Below are positions 24,938 to 33,475 of a stretch of DNA of 56,572 nucleotides, one piece after another. The notes under the pieces were generated by a model, which was given only the letters and a program-made list of their open reading frames with translations, was not told the origin of the DNA and did no database searches. A program made the position numbers and the translations under genes. The first letter of the stretch is position 1; each line of letters starts with the position of its first letter. Where the stretch lies: the NCBI GenBank assembly GCA_023399155.1, contig JAEWQP010000029.1, forward strand, positions 1 through 56,572. Reading direction: 5' to 3'. The stretch comes from Verrucomicrobiota bacterium. GTDB lineage: Bacteria > Verrucomicrobiota > Verrucomicrobiia > Opitutales > Opitutaceae.

Positions 24938-25510
24938 ATGATTGCCCGACTTCTTGCCTCGATCGTCGCCGCGCTCGCGCTCCTTGGAAGCCTTCCCCTG
25001 TGGTGGTGGCTCCAATACACGCTGACAACTCCCGCCGAGGCCGCCATCGCGGCGGTCGATTCGGTGGAGCATGCGGCCGCGCAGCCGTCGCCCGACGAAG
25101 CCGGGAGTTCATCGGCGTCCGACGAGCCGGTGGCTGACGTGGACGCGGATGACACGACGCAGCCTCCAACAACGGGCGTGCCTGCTGTGGAGCCCGAGAC
25201 GACGATCGAGAGAGAAACCGAGCAGGTCGACAAGGCCGCCGCGGACCCTGCCGACGTTGCCGAGGCCGACCCTTCGCCGAAGACAGACGCGGCTGCGGAG
25301 ACCGAACCCGCGGCCGACGTCGAACCGGCCGCTGAGGCCGAGCCCAGTGCGGAGGCGGATTCGGCCCCGGAGGAGGCTCCTGCCGCGGATACAGAGCCCG
25401 CTGGCGAGGAGTCGGCGACTTTCGCCGGTACCGGATCAGAACCGACGCCGATCGTGGAATCGGACCCTGGAACCGACGACGACGAGGACTCGGATCCAGC
25501 TTCCGAGTAA
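24938..25510 (+). CDS. Acidic low-complexity exported or anchored protein
   Basis: A 190 aa protein with an N-terminal hydrophobic segment (about 3-25, ARLLASIVAALALLGSLPLWWWL) and then a tail made almost wholly of Ala, Glu, Asp, Pro, Ser and Thr. Loose repeats of EPAADVEPAAEAEPSAEAD type fill residues 95-160. No folded domain is visible, and the tail is very acidic. It could be a periplasmic linker or surface protein. Repeats of this type also arise by slippage in GC-rich DNA, so the length may vary between strains. No function is assigned. Confidence 0.55.
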   Translation: MIARLLASIVAALALLGSLPLWWWLQYTLTTPAEAAIAAVDSVEHAAAQPSPDEAGSSSASDEPVADVDADDTTQPPTTGVPAVEPETTIERETEQVDKAAADPADVAEADPSPKTDAAAETEPAADVEPAAEAEPSAEADSAPEEAPAADTEPAGEESATFAGTGSEPTPIVESDPGTDDDEDSDPASE

Positions 25511-25572
25511 CAATTCGCGCGGGCGGACAGGTGAGAGTGCTGCGCCGATGCGGGCCGCCGGCGCGGCGAGGG

Positions 25573-26112
25573 CTATTCGAGCCCGAGCACCTTGCGGCCG
25601 TCGGAGGAAATCATCTGCGGCGTCCACACGGGATCCCAGACGATCACCACGTCGGCCGTCTCGACGTCGGGCAGCCTCAGGATCTTGTTCTTCGCGTCGT
25701 TCGCGATGACCGGGCCCATGCCGCATCCCGGAGCGGTGAGCGTCATCTTCACATCGACGTGATGCCTGCCCGAGGCGGTCGGCTCGACATCGAGGTCGTA
25801 GACGAGCCCGAGGTCGACGATGTTGACCGGGATCTCGGGGTCGAAGCAGGTCTTGAGGACATCCCAGACCGCCTGCTCCGAGAACTCCGCCGGCGCCTCG
25901 CCCGCGACCGGAGTCGGGCGGGCGAGCGCCGGGTCCACCGCGTCCGCATCCGCCGAATCGATACGAAACAGCCCCTGATCGCAGCGGACCGTCGCGTTGC
26001 CTCCGAGGGTCTGGACGATCCAGACCTCGGTGCCCGCGGCGAGCGTCGCGGACGTACCGGCGGGTATCTGCGTGGCCTGGACGTCGCGGGAAAGGATGCG
26101 GCTCTCGTTCAT
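25573..26112 (-). CDS. sufT: Fe-S cluster assembly protein SufT
   Basis: A 179 aa SufT-like protein. The N-terminal 70 residues form the variable SufT extension, and residues about 80-170 form a MIP18/DUF59 domain: VWDVLKTCFDPEIPVNIVDLGLVYDL, quoted here as CFDPEIPVNIVDLG, then KMTLTAPGCGMGPVIANDAK. DUF59 proteins aid Fe-S cluster maturation. No other suf gene is in the window. It follows sppA by 31 bases on the same strand and may share its transcript. Confidence 0.88.
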   Translation of the reverse strand: MNESRILSRDVQATQIPAGTSATLAAGTEVWIVQTLGGNATVRCDQGLFRIDSADADAVDPALARPTPVAGEAPAEFSEQAVWDVLKTCFDPEIPVNIVDLGLVYDLDVEPTASGRHHVDVKMTLTAPGCGMGPVIANDAKNKILRLPDVETADVVIVWDPVWTPQMISSDGRKVLGLE

Positions 26113-26143
26113 GTGTGTAGGTAACGCGTGGATGCGCCGTCGT

Positions 26144-27946
26144 TCATTTCAGCGCGATCATCTCCGGCATGATGGCGTACACGCCGGTGGGATCCGTCAG
26201 CATGCTCGACCACTGAAGGCCGTCGGCGACCATGCGGCGGACTTCCGCGGCCGGGCCGCGCGCCGCCAGGGGCTTGGAGCCGCCCTCGGCGAGCTGCTCC
26301 ATGATCTTTTCCAGGAATGTCTTCGAGGCGGGATGGTCCGTCACGCGGTAGGAATCGAGCCCGGCCTTGGCCGCGGCCGCACGGATCGCCTCGCGCAGCC
26401 CGCCGATCTCGTCGATCAAGCCATGGCTGAGGGCATCCGCACCGGACCAGACACGACCCTCGGCGAGGCCTTCGATCACGGCGCGGTCGAGCTTGCGCGC
26501 CTCGACCACGCGGTCGATGAACTTCGTGTAGATGTTGTCGACGAAGCCCTGGATGATCTCCATCGAGCCCGGCTCGCGGGGTTGCATGACGCTGAAGATG
26601 TCCGCGTGACGCGCGGTCTTGACGTTCTCGACGTTGATCGCGAAGCGGCCGGCGAGGTCGCTGAGGTTGGGGATGATGGCGAGCACGCCGATGGATCCGG
26701 TGATCGTCGTGGTCTGGGCGAAGACGCGGTCGCCGACCGTCGAGATCCAGTAGCCGCCGGAGGCTGCGACCGTGCCCATCGAGATCACGAGAGGTTTCTT
26801 CTCGTGCAGGAGCTTGAGTTCGGCGCGGATGACCTCCGAGGCGATCGCACTGCCGCCCGGGCTGTTCACGCGCAGCACGACGGCCTTCACATCGTTGTCG
26901 TTGCGCAGCTTGCGGATCGAGCGCGCGAGGCGATCACCGCCGACCTGGTCGGGCGTGCCCTCGCCGTCGACGATCACGCCCTCGGCATACACCACGGCGA
27001 CCTGGGGGCCGGATTCCTTCGCCGCGGGGTTCGGTTCGCGTGCGGCGATGTAGGTGTGGAGGGCGATCTGGGCGAAGGTCTTCTCCCCCTTGCTCTCGCC
27101 GGTGATGCCCTTGAGTTCGTCGAGAACCACGGGGAAGTCGGCGAGGACGTCCACGAGTCCGGCCTCGCGTGCGCTCTCAGCCGAGATGAGCGCCTCGGCG
27201 TCGATGAGTGCCTGCAGGGCCTCGGGCGTGAGTTTGCGCGCCTGCGCCACCGTGCCGACGTAGTCTCCCCAAACGTCGCCCAGGATCTCGGTGAGTTGCT
27301 CGCGCTGCGGCTCGCTCATGTGATCCTGCGAAAGCGTTTCGCCTGCGCTCTTGTAGCGGCCGGCTTTCGCGACCTGGACGTCGACACCGTACTTGCTGAA
27401 GAAGCCGCCCCAGTACGTCACCTCGGCCGAGATGCCGGGGGTGGCAACGATGCCGAGCGGATTGAGCACGAGCTTGCTCGCAGCCGAGGCGATGTAGAAC
27501 TCGCGCGTCGAAGGCGCGACCAGATAGGCGATGACGGGCTTGCCTGATGAGCGGAAGTGTTCGAGCGCGGTGCGGACCTCGCGCAGCGCGGCGTAGCCGG
27601 AACCGTAGTTACTTGGGGCAAACGCACCCTCGAGGTAGATCGCCTTGATGCGCTCGTCCGTCGCGGCGGCCTCGATCGCCTCGATCACCTTCCGAAGCTC
27701 GAGTCGGCGCGGGCTGTCCCCGCCCGTGAGCTCGGCGATCATTTCCGCGCTCGATCCCTGTGCCGGCGCGTCCGCGATGTTGGCGGACATGTCGAACACG
27801 AGCACCGCGCCCTTCGGCACCGTTGCCGTTTGCTGCCCGGCGGCCGCAAGCATGGCGAACACGACCAGCATGAACAGGCCGGCCATCGCCGCGGTGAAGA
27901 AAAGCGCCAGCAGGCACGCGAAGAAAGTGCGGAAGAATTCTTTCAT
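26144..27946 (-). CDS. sppA: Signal peptide peptidase SppA, 67K type
   Basis: A 600 aa membrane-anchored serine-lysine protease that degrades cleaved signal peptides. It has an N-terminal anchor (FFACLLALFFTAAMAGLFMLVVF, shown here in part) and two tandem peptidase S49 repeats. The nucleophile region is in the second half (MGTVAASGGYWIS, preceded by LRVNSPGGSAIASEVI), and the general-base lysine region is in the first half (SGKPVIAYL). The length is usual for the 67K form, in which the two halves build a dome-shaped tetramer. The ATG at 27946 places the anchor at the N-terminus. Confidence 0.93.
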   Translation of the reverse strand: MKEFFRTFFACLLALFFTAAMAGLFMLVVFAMLAAAGQQTATVPKGAVLVFDMSANIADAPAQGSSAEMIAELTGGDSPRRLELRKVIEAIEAAATDERIKAIYLEGAFAPSNYGSGYAALREVRTALEHFRSSGKPVIAYLVAPSTREFYIASAASKLVLNPLGIVATPGISAEVTYWGGFFSKYGVDVQVAKAGRYKSAGETLSQDHMSEPQREQLTEILGDVWGDYVGTVAQARKLTPEALQALIDAEALISAESAREAGLVDVLADFPVVLDELKGITGESKGEKTFAQIALHTYIAAREPNPAAKESGPQVAVVYAEGVIVDGEGTPDQVGGDRLARSIRKLRNDNDVKAVVLRVNSPGGSAIASEVIRAELKLLHEKKPLVISMGTVAASGGYWISTVGDRVFAQTTTITGSIGVLAIIPNLSDLAGRFAINVENVKTARHADIFSVMQPREPGSMEIIQGFVDNIYTKFIDRVVEARKLDRAVIEGLAEGRVWSGADALSHGLIDEIGGLREAIRAAAAKAGLDSYRVTDHPASKTFLEKIMEQLAEGGSKPLAARGPAAEVRRMVADGLQWSSMLTDPTGVYAIMPEMIALK

Positions 27947-28127
27947 GAGGGATATGCGGATCGCGTGACCTAATCGCGGTTCCCGCGCGCCCTCAAGCAC
28001 GGAGCACCCTCAGTTCGCGCACGCTTCGTGGGCGCCAAAGCGGGCTGGACGGCGCTTCCCGGGTCGATTTCACTGCTGTGTCGCGCAAAGCCGACCGCGC
28101 CGCGCCCGACGCGCCACCGCTCCCCCC

Positions 28128-29555
28128 ATGGACCAGCCAGCCCCGCACTCCGGCCGCGAACTTCTCACGACCAACCGCAAGGCTCTCGTCATCAATCTGG
28201 ACGAGAGCCGCTACGGCACGTTTGCCGAGATCGGGGCGGGTCAGGAGGTGGCGCGGCATTTCTTCCAGTCCGGGGGCGCGGCCGGCACGATTGCGAAAAC
28301 CATGTCCGCCTATGACATGGCGTTCAGCGACGCGATTTACGGCAAGAGCCAGCGGTATGTTTCGCGGCACCGTCTCGTCACGATGCTCGACCACGAGTAC
28401 GAGCTGTTGCGCGAGCGGCTCGCCGGCTCGCGCGGGGGGAACACGCGCTTTTTCGTTTTCGCCGACACCGTCGCGGCGCGCAGCTACCGTGGGAACAACG
28501 AGTGTCACGGCTGGCTGGGCGTGCGTTTTCAGGCCGAGCCCGCGCGGCCGCCCTGCGAGATCGTCGTGCACGTGCGCCTGTGGGATCGCGAGAACGTCAT
28601 GCAGCAGCAGGCGATCGGCGTGCTGGGCGTCAACCTGATCTACGGCGCCTTCTACCTCGCGCAGGATCCCCCGGCGCTCGTGCGCTCGCTCGTCGACGGC
28701 CTTTCGACCAGCCGCATCGAAGTCGACTCCGTCGAGTTCTCCGGCCCCGACCTGGCGGCGGACAACCGCCTCCTCACCCTGCAGCTGGTCGAGGAGGGCA
28801 TGACCAATGCGGTGTTCTTCGGGCCCGGCGGTGTTCCCCAGCTCCCGGCCGAATCGTTCTACAAGAAGGCGGTGCTGGTGCAGCGCGGGAGTTTTCATCC
28901 CATCACACACGTACATCTCGACATGATGCGCTGCGCTGCGGAGCGGTTCTCGCGCGAGCCCGCGCTCGACGGCAAACCGGTGGTGCAACTGCTTGAGATG
29001 AGCATGTCCAAGCTCCAGGCGGGCGGAAAGATCGACCCGCGGGACTTCCTCGAGCGCGTGGATACGCTCTCCGCCGTCGGGATGAACGTGCTTGTCTCGA
29101 ACGACCTGCCCTACTTCCGCCTGACCGCGTATTTCCGGCGCTACACGCCCGAGATGATCGGTTTCACCATGGGCGCCCGGGCGCTCGGACGCCTCTTCGA
29201 CGAATCCGCCTATGCCGAACTGGACGGCGGCATCCTCGAGGCGCTTGGACGGCTCTTCAAGAGCAACGTCCGCCTCTTCGTCTACCCCCGCCTGCAGCGG
29301 CCCGACGATCCCGAAAGCCCGCTGGTCGACGCATCGAACATCCCGTTGCCGGAGAACATCCGCGACCTGCACGCCTATGTGCTGCACAACGGATTGGTGG
29401 AAACGCTGACGGGCTATGATCGGACGCTTCTGCCTGTATTCGCCCGCGACGTACTCGCCGCGATCGTCCAGGGCGAACCCGGCTGGGAACGCCACGTCCC
29501 CGCCGCCGCCGCCGCCGTGATCAAGGAATGCCGTCTGTTCGGAAGTGAGGAGTAA
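28128..29555 (+). CDS. Conserved protein of unknown function
   Basis: A 475 aa soluble protein that I recognise only as a conserved family, sometimes labelled as a nicotinamide-nucleotide adenylyltransferase-like or TonB-related protein in databases without clear basis. Notable segments are ESRYGTFAEIGAGQEVARHFF near the start, SYRGNNECHGWLGVRFQ, GFTMGARALGRLFDE, and HAYVLHNGLVETLTGYD near the end. There is no signal peptide, no membrane segment and no familiar nucleotide-binding motif. The pattern of conserved Gly, Asn and His suggests an enzyme. The inverted-repeat element starts 38 bases after its stop. Confidence 0.72.
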   Translation: MDQPAPHSGRELLTTNRKALVINLDESRYGTFAEIGAGQEVARHFFQSGGAAGTIAKTMSAYDMAFSDAIYGKSQRYVSRHRLVTMLDHEYELLRERLAGSRGGNTRFFVFADTVAARSYRGNNECHGWLGVRFQAEPARPPCEIVVHVRLWDRENVMQQQAIGVLGVNLIYGAFYLAQDPPALVRSLVDGLSTSRIEVDSVEFSGPDLAADNRLLTLQLVEEGMTNAVFFGPGGVPQLPAESFYKKAVLVQRGSFHPITHVHLDMMRCAAERFSREPALDGKPVVQLLEMSMSKLQAGGKIDPRDFLERVDTLSAVGMNVLVSNDLPYFRLTAYFRRYTPEMIGFTMGARALGRLFDESAYAELDGGILEALGRLFKSNVRLFVYPRLQRPDDPESPLVDASNIPLPENIRDLHAYVLHNGLVETLTGYDRTLLPVFARDVLAAIVQGEPGWERHVPAAAAAVIKECRLFGSEE

Positions 29556-29593
29556 GAAGGATGCGTGGGGGACTCCCCGGCCCCCCTTATCGT

Positions 29594-29800
29594 CCCCCAA
29601 CTCTTTCTCGTTCTCCTTCTCGTTCTCCCCTTCCGTCATTCTCCAATCGATCGCCGCGAACCCGATCCTGTTTCTGCGCCACAACCCGCGGGCCGCAGAT
29701 CCGAGTGTTTGAGACGGAGACCGAGTGGCTGCGCGTGTCGCGGGACAGGGACGGGGGGGAGAAACAGAAAGAGTAAGAGTAAGAGTAAGATTTTTGGGGG
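29594..29800. repeat. Inverted-repeat element with iterated hexamer arms
   Basis: An element of about 207 bases bounded by CCCCCAA and TTGGGGG. The left arm is a pyrimidine-rich run of CTCGTT/CTCCTT units. The right arm is a purine-rich run GAAACAGAAAGAG followed by AGTAAG units, whose complement matches the left arm in order (CTCTT, TTCT-GTT-CTCCCC, CCGTC). The arms of about 45 bases would fold into a long imperfect hairpin around a core of about 110 bases that has its own pairings (CCCGCG near 29686 with CGCGGG near 29738). No coding content is evident. It lies 3' of one gene and 5' of the ABC operon. A MITE-like or REP-like mobile repeat, or a structured RNA, are the main options. Confidence 0.7.
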
Positions 29801-29970
29801 CGGTGTAACCCGGTTTGCGCGCGGCGGGTATCATACGGCAACCCGATGTTCCACCGATCGCCGGCTGATGGCCCCACCCCGCGTCTCGTCGCGTACGCGC
29901 GACGGCGTCCTTGTGCCGTACCTGCTCGCCATGGGCCTGCAGCTCGACGCACCCTGAGACCTCTCCACCC

Positions 29971-30903
29971 ATGACACTCCTTCGAGTCGACCGCCTGTCG
30001 AAGTCCTTCGGTCAGCTGCGCGCCGTGGACGGCGTAAGCTTCGATATCCAGGAAGGTGAGATCTACGGACTGCTGGGCCCGAACGGCGCCGGCAAGACGA
30101 CGACGATCTCGATGGTCTGCGGCCTGTTGCGTGCTGACGCGGGCGACGTGTACATCGCCGGCAGCACGTTGTGGAGTGATCCCCAGGCGGCGCGTCGCCT
30201 CATGGGCGTCGTGCCGCAGGAGATCGCACTCTACGAGGAACTCTCCGGGCGCGAGAACCTGGAGTTCTGGGGTCGCATTGCCGGACTCGGCGCCGCCGAG
30301 GCAAAGACCCGGGCCGTCGAGCTGCTCGAGGCGCTCACGCTCAGCGACCGCGCGCGCGACGCGGTGAAAAACTACTCCGGCGGCATGAAGCGCCGCATCA
30401 ATCTCGGTTGCGCGCTCATGCACCGGCCGCGCCTGCTCCTCCTGGACGAGCCCACCGTCGGCATCGATCCCCAGGCGCGCGCCAACATCCTCGAGTTCGT
30501 GCGCGCGCTCCGCGACTCCGGGACGGCGATCCTCTACACCACGCACTACCTCGAGGAGGCGGAAACGCTCTGCTCGCGTATCGGCGTGATCGACCACGGC
30601 AAGCTCCTCGCCGAAGGCACGCTCACGGAACTGCGCGAACGCCTCGGCGACGACCAGATCTACACGGTCGAGGGCGCCTTCGCCGATGTGCGACCGGAGA
30701 CGTGGCCGGGATTCGCCCAGGCCTTTCGCGTCCTCCAGCACAACGATCGCCAGATCGCGGTCGCCGCCATCCAGGGCCAGACCCCGCCCGATGCGATCCG
30801 CGCCCTGCTCGCCCTGCCCGTGCGCATCGACAACGTCGCGCTCAAACGGCCGACGCTCAACGACGTGTTTCTCCACCTCACCGGCCGCGAATTGCGGGAG
30901 TGA
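29971..30903 (+). CDS. ABC-2 type exporter, ATP-binding subunit
   Basis: A 310 aa ABC ATPase of the DrrA/CcmA-like group. It has Walker A GPNGAGKTTT near residue 38, Q loop in VVPQEIALYEELS, signature YSGGMKRR, Walker B LLLLDEPTVGIDP, and an H loop histidine in TTHYLEEAE. The last 80 residues form the extension common to drug and lipid exporters. The ATG at 29971 begins right before the first strand. The two permease genes follow with gaps of 6 and -4 bases, so this is a tight operon. Confidence 0.95.
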   Translation: MTLLRVDRLSKSFGQLRAVDGVSFDIQEGEIYGLLGPNGAGKTTTISMVCGLLRADAGDVYIAGSTLWSDPQAARRLMGVVPQEIALYEELSGRENLEFWGRIAGLGAAEAKTRAVELLEALTLSDRARDAVKNYSGGMKRRINLGCALMHRPRLLLLDEPTVGIDPQARANILEFVRALRDSGTAILYTTHYLEEAETLCSRIGVIDHGKLLAEGTLTELRERLGDDQIYTVEGAFADVRPETWPGFAQAFRVLQHNDRQIAVAAIQGQTPPDAIRALLALPVRIDNVALKRPTLNDVFLHLTGRELRE

Positions 30904-30909
30904 CCCACC

Positions 30910-32205
30910 ATGCTCCGCACGCTCCTCGCCAAGGACCTGCGACGCGCCTCGCGCAATCCGATCCCGTTGCTCGTCTCGCTCGTCGTCCCGTTCTTCATCA
31001 CCGCCCTGCTTGGCGCCATGTTCGGACCGAGGGGCGGCGGCAACCCGAGCCTGGGCACGATCCGTGTCGCCCTTGTCGATGAGGACAACTCCGGCGTGGG
31101 CGAGTTTCTCACCGGCATGCTCGAGCAGATGCGCACCTCCGAGCGCCGCGCCGAGGCGCCGTTCCAGCTCGAACTCGCCGCCCTCGGCCGCGAGGAGGCG
31201 GTGCGGCGCACCACGTGGGGCGAGTTCGCCGCGGTCATCGTCCTGCCGAAGGGTTTCACCGACGGCTACTTCGACACCGGCGAGCCGGTGTCGCTGGAGA
31301 TCATCAAGAATCCGGCCCAGGCGATCCATCCCCGCGTGGTCGAGGAAACCCTTGGACTCCTCGCCACGGCCATGAATGCCGTGCGCGATGTCGCGGGTGA
31401 GCAGCTGGGCGACATCCGCGCGCTCGTTCGCAATGAGGACGATGATACGCTCACAAAAATGGCGCTCGCCGGATCGATCCTGATGGACGCACGCCGCCGC
31501 CTCGAGCCGGTGAAGGCGTATCTGGTTCCCCCGCTTGTGGCCTACACCGAGGAGACGCGGGATCCCGCGGCGCCCGCGAGCCCATCGCAGGGCCGGGAGA
31601 TCTTTCCGTTCCTCATGGCCGGCATGGCGGCGATGTTCCTGCTCTACCTGATCGACAGCGCCATGCGCGATCTCTACCGCGAGGCGCGCGCACGCACGCT
31701 CGATCGCTTCCAGACCCTGCACGAGAGCCTTCTCGTGTTCCTGGGCGGGAAGGTCTGCTTCGCGATGGCGATGGGGCTGATCGGGGCCGTCATCCTCCTC
31801 GGAGGCAGCGCGCTGGTCTTCCGCTTCAGCTGGAACGAGCCGATGCCGCTCATCCTGCTGGTCGTGGTGTATTCATTCTGTGGAGCCGGCATCCTCGGGC
31901 TGTTCGCAGCCCTGGCGGGCACTGAGCGCCGGGCCGACGCGCTGAACAACCTGGCGATCATGGCCATGGCGATGCTCGGGGGCTGCATGTTTCCGCCGCA
32001 GGTGCTCCCCGCCTTCATGCGCGAATGGATCGTGCCCATTATGCCGACAGGCTGGTTTGCCGCCGCGATTCGCGGCCTGCAGGACGGGAGCGCACCCGAC
32101 GGCTGGATACTCGCCAGTGCGAAGCTCTTGACGCTCGGGGTTGTGACATTGCTGGTCGCCAGCGCGCTGTTCAGGCGCCGGCTCGCCCGGGGGGTGCGCG
32201 CATGA
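30910..32205 (+). CDS. ABC-2 type exporter, permease subunit 1
   Basis: A 431 aa permease. One N-terminal membrane helix (PLLVSLVVPFFITALLGAMF) is followed by an extracytoplasmic domain of about 190 residues, then five or six helices from about 230 on (FPFLMAGMAAMFLLYLIDSA, GAVILLGGSALVF, ILLVVVYSFCGAGILGLFAAL). This is the ABC2_membrane_3 layout shared with DrrB and YbhS-like exporters. It forms a heterodimer with the next gene's product, as judged from the shared operon. The substrate is unknown. Confidence 0.92.
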   Translation: MLRTLLAKDLRRASRNPIPLLVSLVVPFFITALLGAMFGPRGGGNPSLGTIRVALVDEDNSGVGEFLTGMLEQMRTSERRAEAPFQLELAALGREEAVRRTTWGEFAAVIVLPKGFTDGYFDTGEPVSLEIIKNPAQAIHPRVVEETLGLLATAMNAVRDVAGEQLGDIRALVRNEDDDTLTKMALAGSILMDARRRLEPVKAYLVPPLVAYTEETRDPAAPASPSQGREIFPFLMAGMAAMFLLYLIDSAMRDLYREARARTLDRFQTLHESLLVFLGGKVCFAMAMGLIGAVILLGGSALVFRFSWNEPMPLILLVVVYSFCGAGILGLFAALAGTERRADALNNLAIMAMAMLGGCMFPPQVLPAFMREWIVPIMPTGWFAAAIRGLQDGSAPDGWILASAKLLTLGVVTLLVASALFRRRLARGVRA

Positions 32206-33332
32206 GAACCATCCTCCTGCTCGGCCTGCACGACGTGAGGCTCTTCCTGCGGGATCGCGCCTCCTATCTCTGGCTTTTCGTCATTCCCATGGCGTTCGTG
32301 GCGATGATGTCGCTCGCCGCACCGCGCCAGGGTAACCCCCAGGATGCCCGCCCGCGCGTGGTCATCGACAACAGGGACGCGGGGTTCATGGGGCGCGTCT
32401 TCCTCAAGGAACTTGGTCAACAGGGCCTGGATATCGTCACTCCCGAAAACCCGCGCGACGCACGCCGCGGGGTCACGGTGCCCGCCGACTTCACGGAACG
32501 GATACTGGCGACGCAACAGGTGAAGCTCGAATACTTCACCATCGCGGGCTCCGACATGGGCGAATCCCAGATCGTGGAGCTTCGTCTCCTGCGCGTGCTG
32601 CTCGCGATGAATGCTCGCCTGGTGCGGCTCGCGATCGAATCCGACGGCGCGGCGCCCACGGAGGAAAAGCTCGCCGCACTGATGGAGGCGACTCCCGCCG
32701 TCGCCGTCGTTTCCCGGCACGCCGGCGCCAAACCGCGGCCGGTCGGATTCGGCTTTTCGCTTCCCGGCAACCTCGTCGGTTACGTCTTCCTGAACATCCT
32801 GATCTTCGGCGGTGCCCGCGTGGCCGAAGAGCGGCGCGCCGGGGTGATGCGCCGACTCGCGATCCAACCCGTGTCGCGCGCACAGCTCCTGTTTGGGAAG
32901 CTCCTTGGGCTTGAACTGCTCGCGGGCGTGCAGACGGTCGTGATGCTCCTCGCCGGCCAGTTCGTCTTCGGCGTCGACCTCGCGCACAGCATTCCGGGCA
33001 TCGCCGTCGTCATGCTGGTGTTCTCGTGGGTCGCGGCCTCGATCGGTGTCGTGATCGGATTCCTGGTGCGGGAGGAGGACAAGGTGATCGGGATCTGCCT
33101 GGCGATCGCCCTTCCCGCCGCGGCGCTCGGCGGCAGTTGGTGGCCCATCGAGTTTGGTCCGAAGTTTCTCCAGCAGGCGGCGCATTTCGTGCCGACGGGC
33201 TGGGCGCTCGATGCGCTCCATCAGTTGATCACCTACGGCGCGGGTCTCGACGCCATCGTCACGCCACTCCTGGTGCTCGGCGCTTTCGGTCTCGCAGCAA
33301 ACTTCCTCGCCGCGCGGTTCTTCCGCGTGTAG
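32202..33332 (+). CDS. ABC-2 type exporter, permease subunit 2
   Basis: A 376 aa permease with the same layout as its partner: one N-terminal helix (YLWLFVIPMAFVAMMSL), a large extracytoplasmic loop, and a C-terminal helical bundle including LVGYVFLNILIFGGARVAEERRAG, quoted in part as NILIFGGARVAEERRAG, and IPGIAVVMLVFSWVAAS. The ERRAG-type sequence after the helix is typical of ABC-2 exporters. Its ATG overlaps the preceding TGA by four bases. Two distinct permeases with one ATPase suggest a heterodimeric exporter. Confidence 0.92.
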   Translation: MRTILLLGLHDVRLFLRDRASYLWLFVIPMAFVAMMSLAAPRQGNPQDARPRVVIDNRDAGFMGRVFLKELGQQGLDIVTPENPRDARRGVTVPADFTERILATQQVKLEYFTIAGSDMGESQIVELRLLRVLLAMNARLVRLAIESDGAAPTEEKLAALMEATPAVAVVSRHAGAKPRPVGFGFSLPGNLVGYVFLNILIFGGARVAEERRAGVMRRLAIQPVSRAQLLFGKLLGLELLAGVQTVVMLLAGQFVFGVDLAHSIPGIAVVMLVFSWVAASIGVVIGFLVREEDKVIGICLAIALPAAALGGSWWPIEFGPKFLQQAAHFVPTGWALDALHQLITYGAGLDAIVTPLLVLGAFGLAANFLAARFFRV

Positions 33333-33475
33333 CCGAAAACCAGATACCCGGTCGACTGCGCTCCATCCCGATCAAGGGCAGGTTTTCCAACCCGTGCTCT
33401 GGGTCAAAACGATCGACCCGCCTCCGAAATCGAGGGCTGGGCTCCTGCCGGGCCGCGATCGTCTCGTTCCTGCCC

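Noticed and set aside
29594..29800. Retron or other reverse-transcribed element
   Set aside because: The long hairpin is suggestive, but no reverse transcriptase gene lies in or near it, so only a structured repeat can be claimed.
29587..31722. A 711-codon minus-strand frame over the ABC operon
   Set aside because: It is a shadow of the ABC transporter genes, whose motifs on the plus strand are unmistakable.
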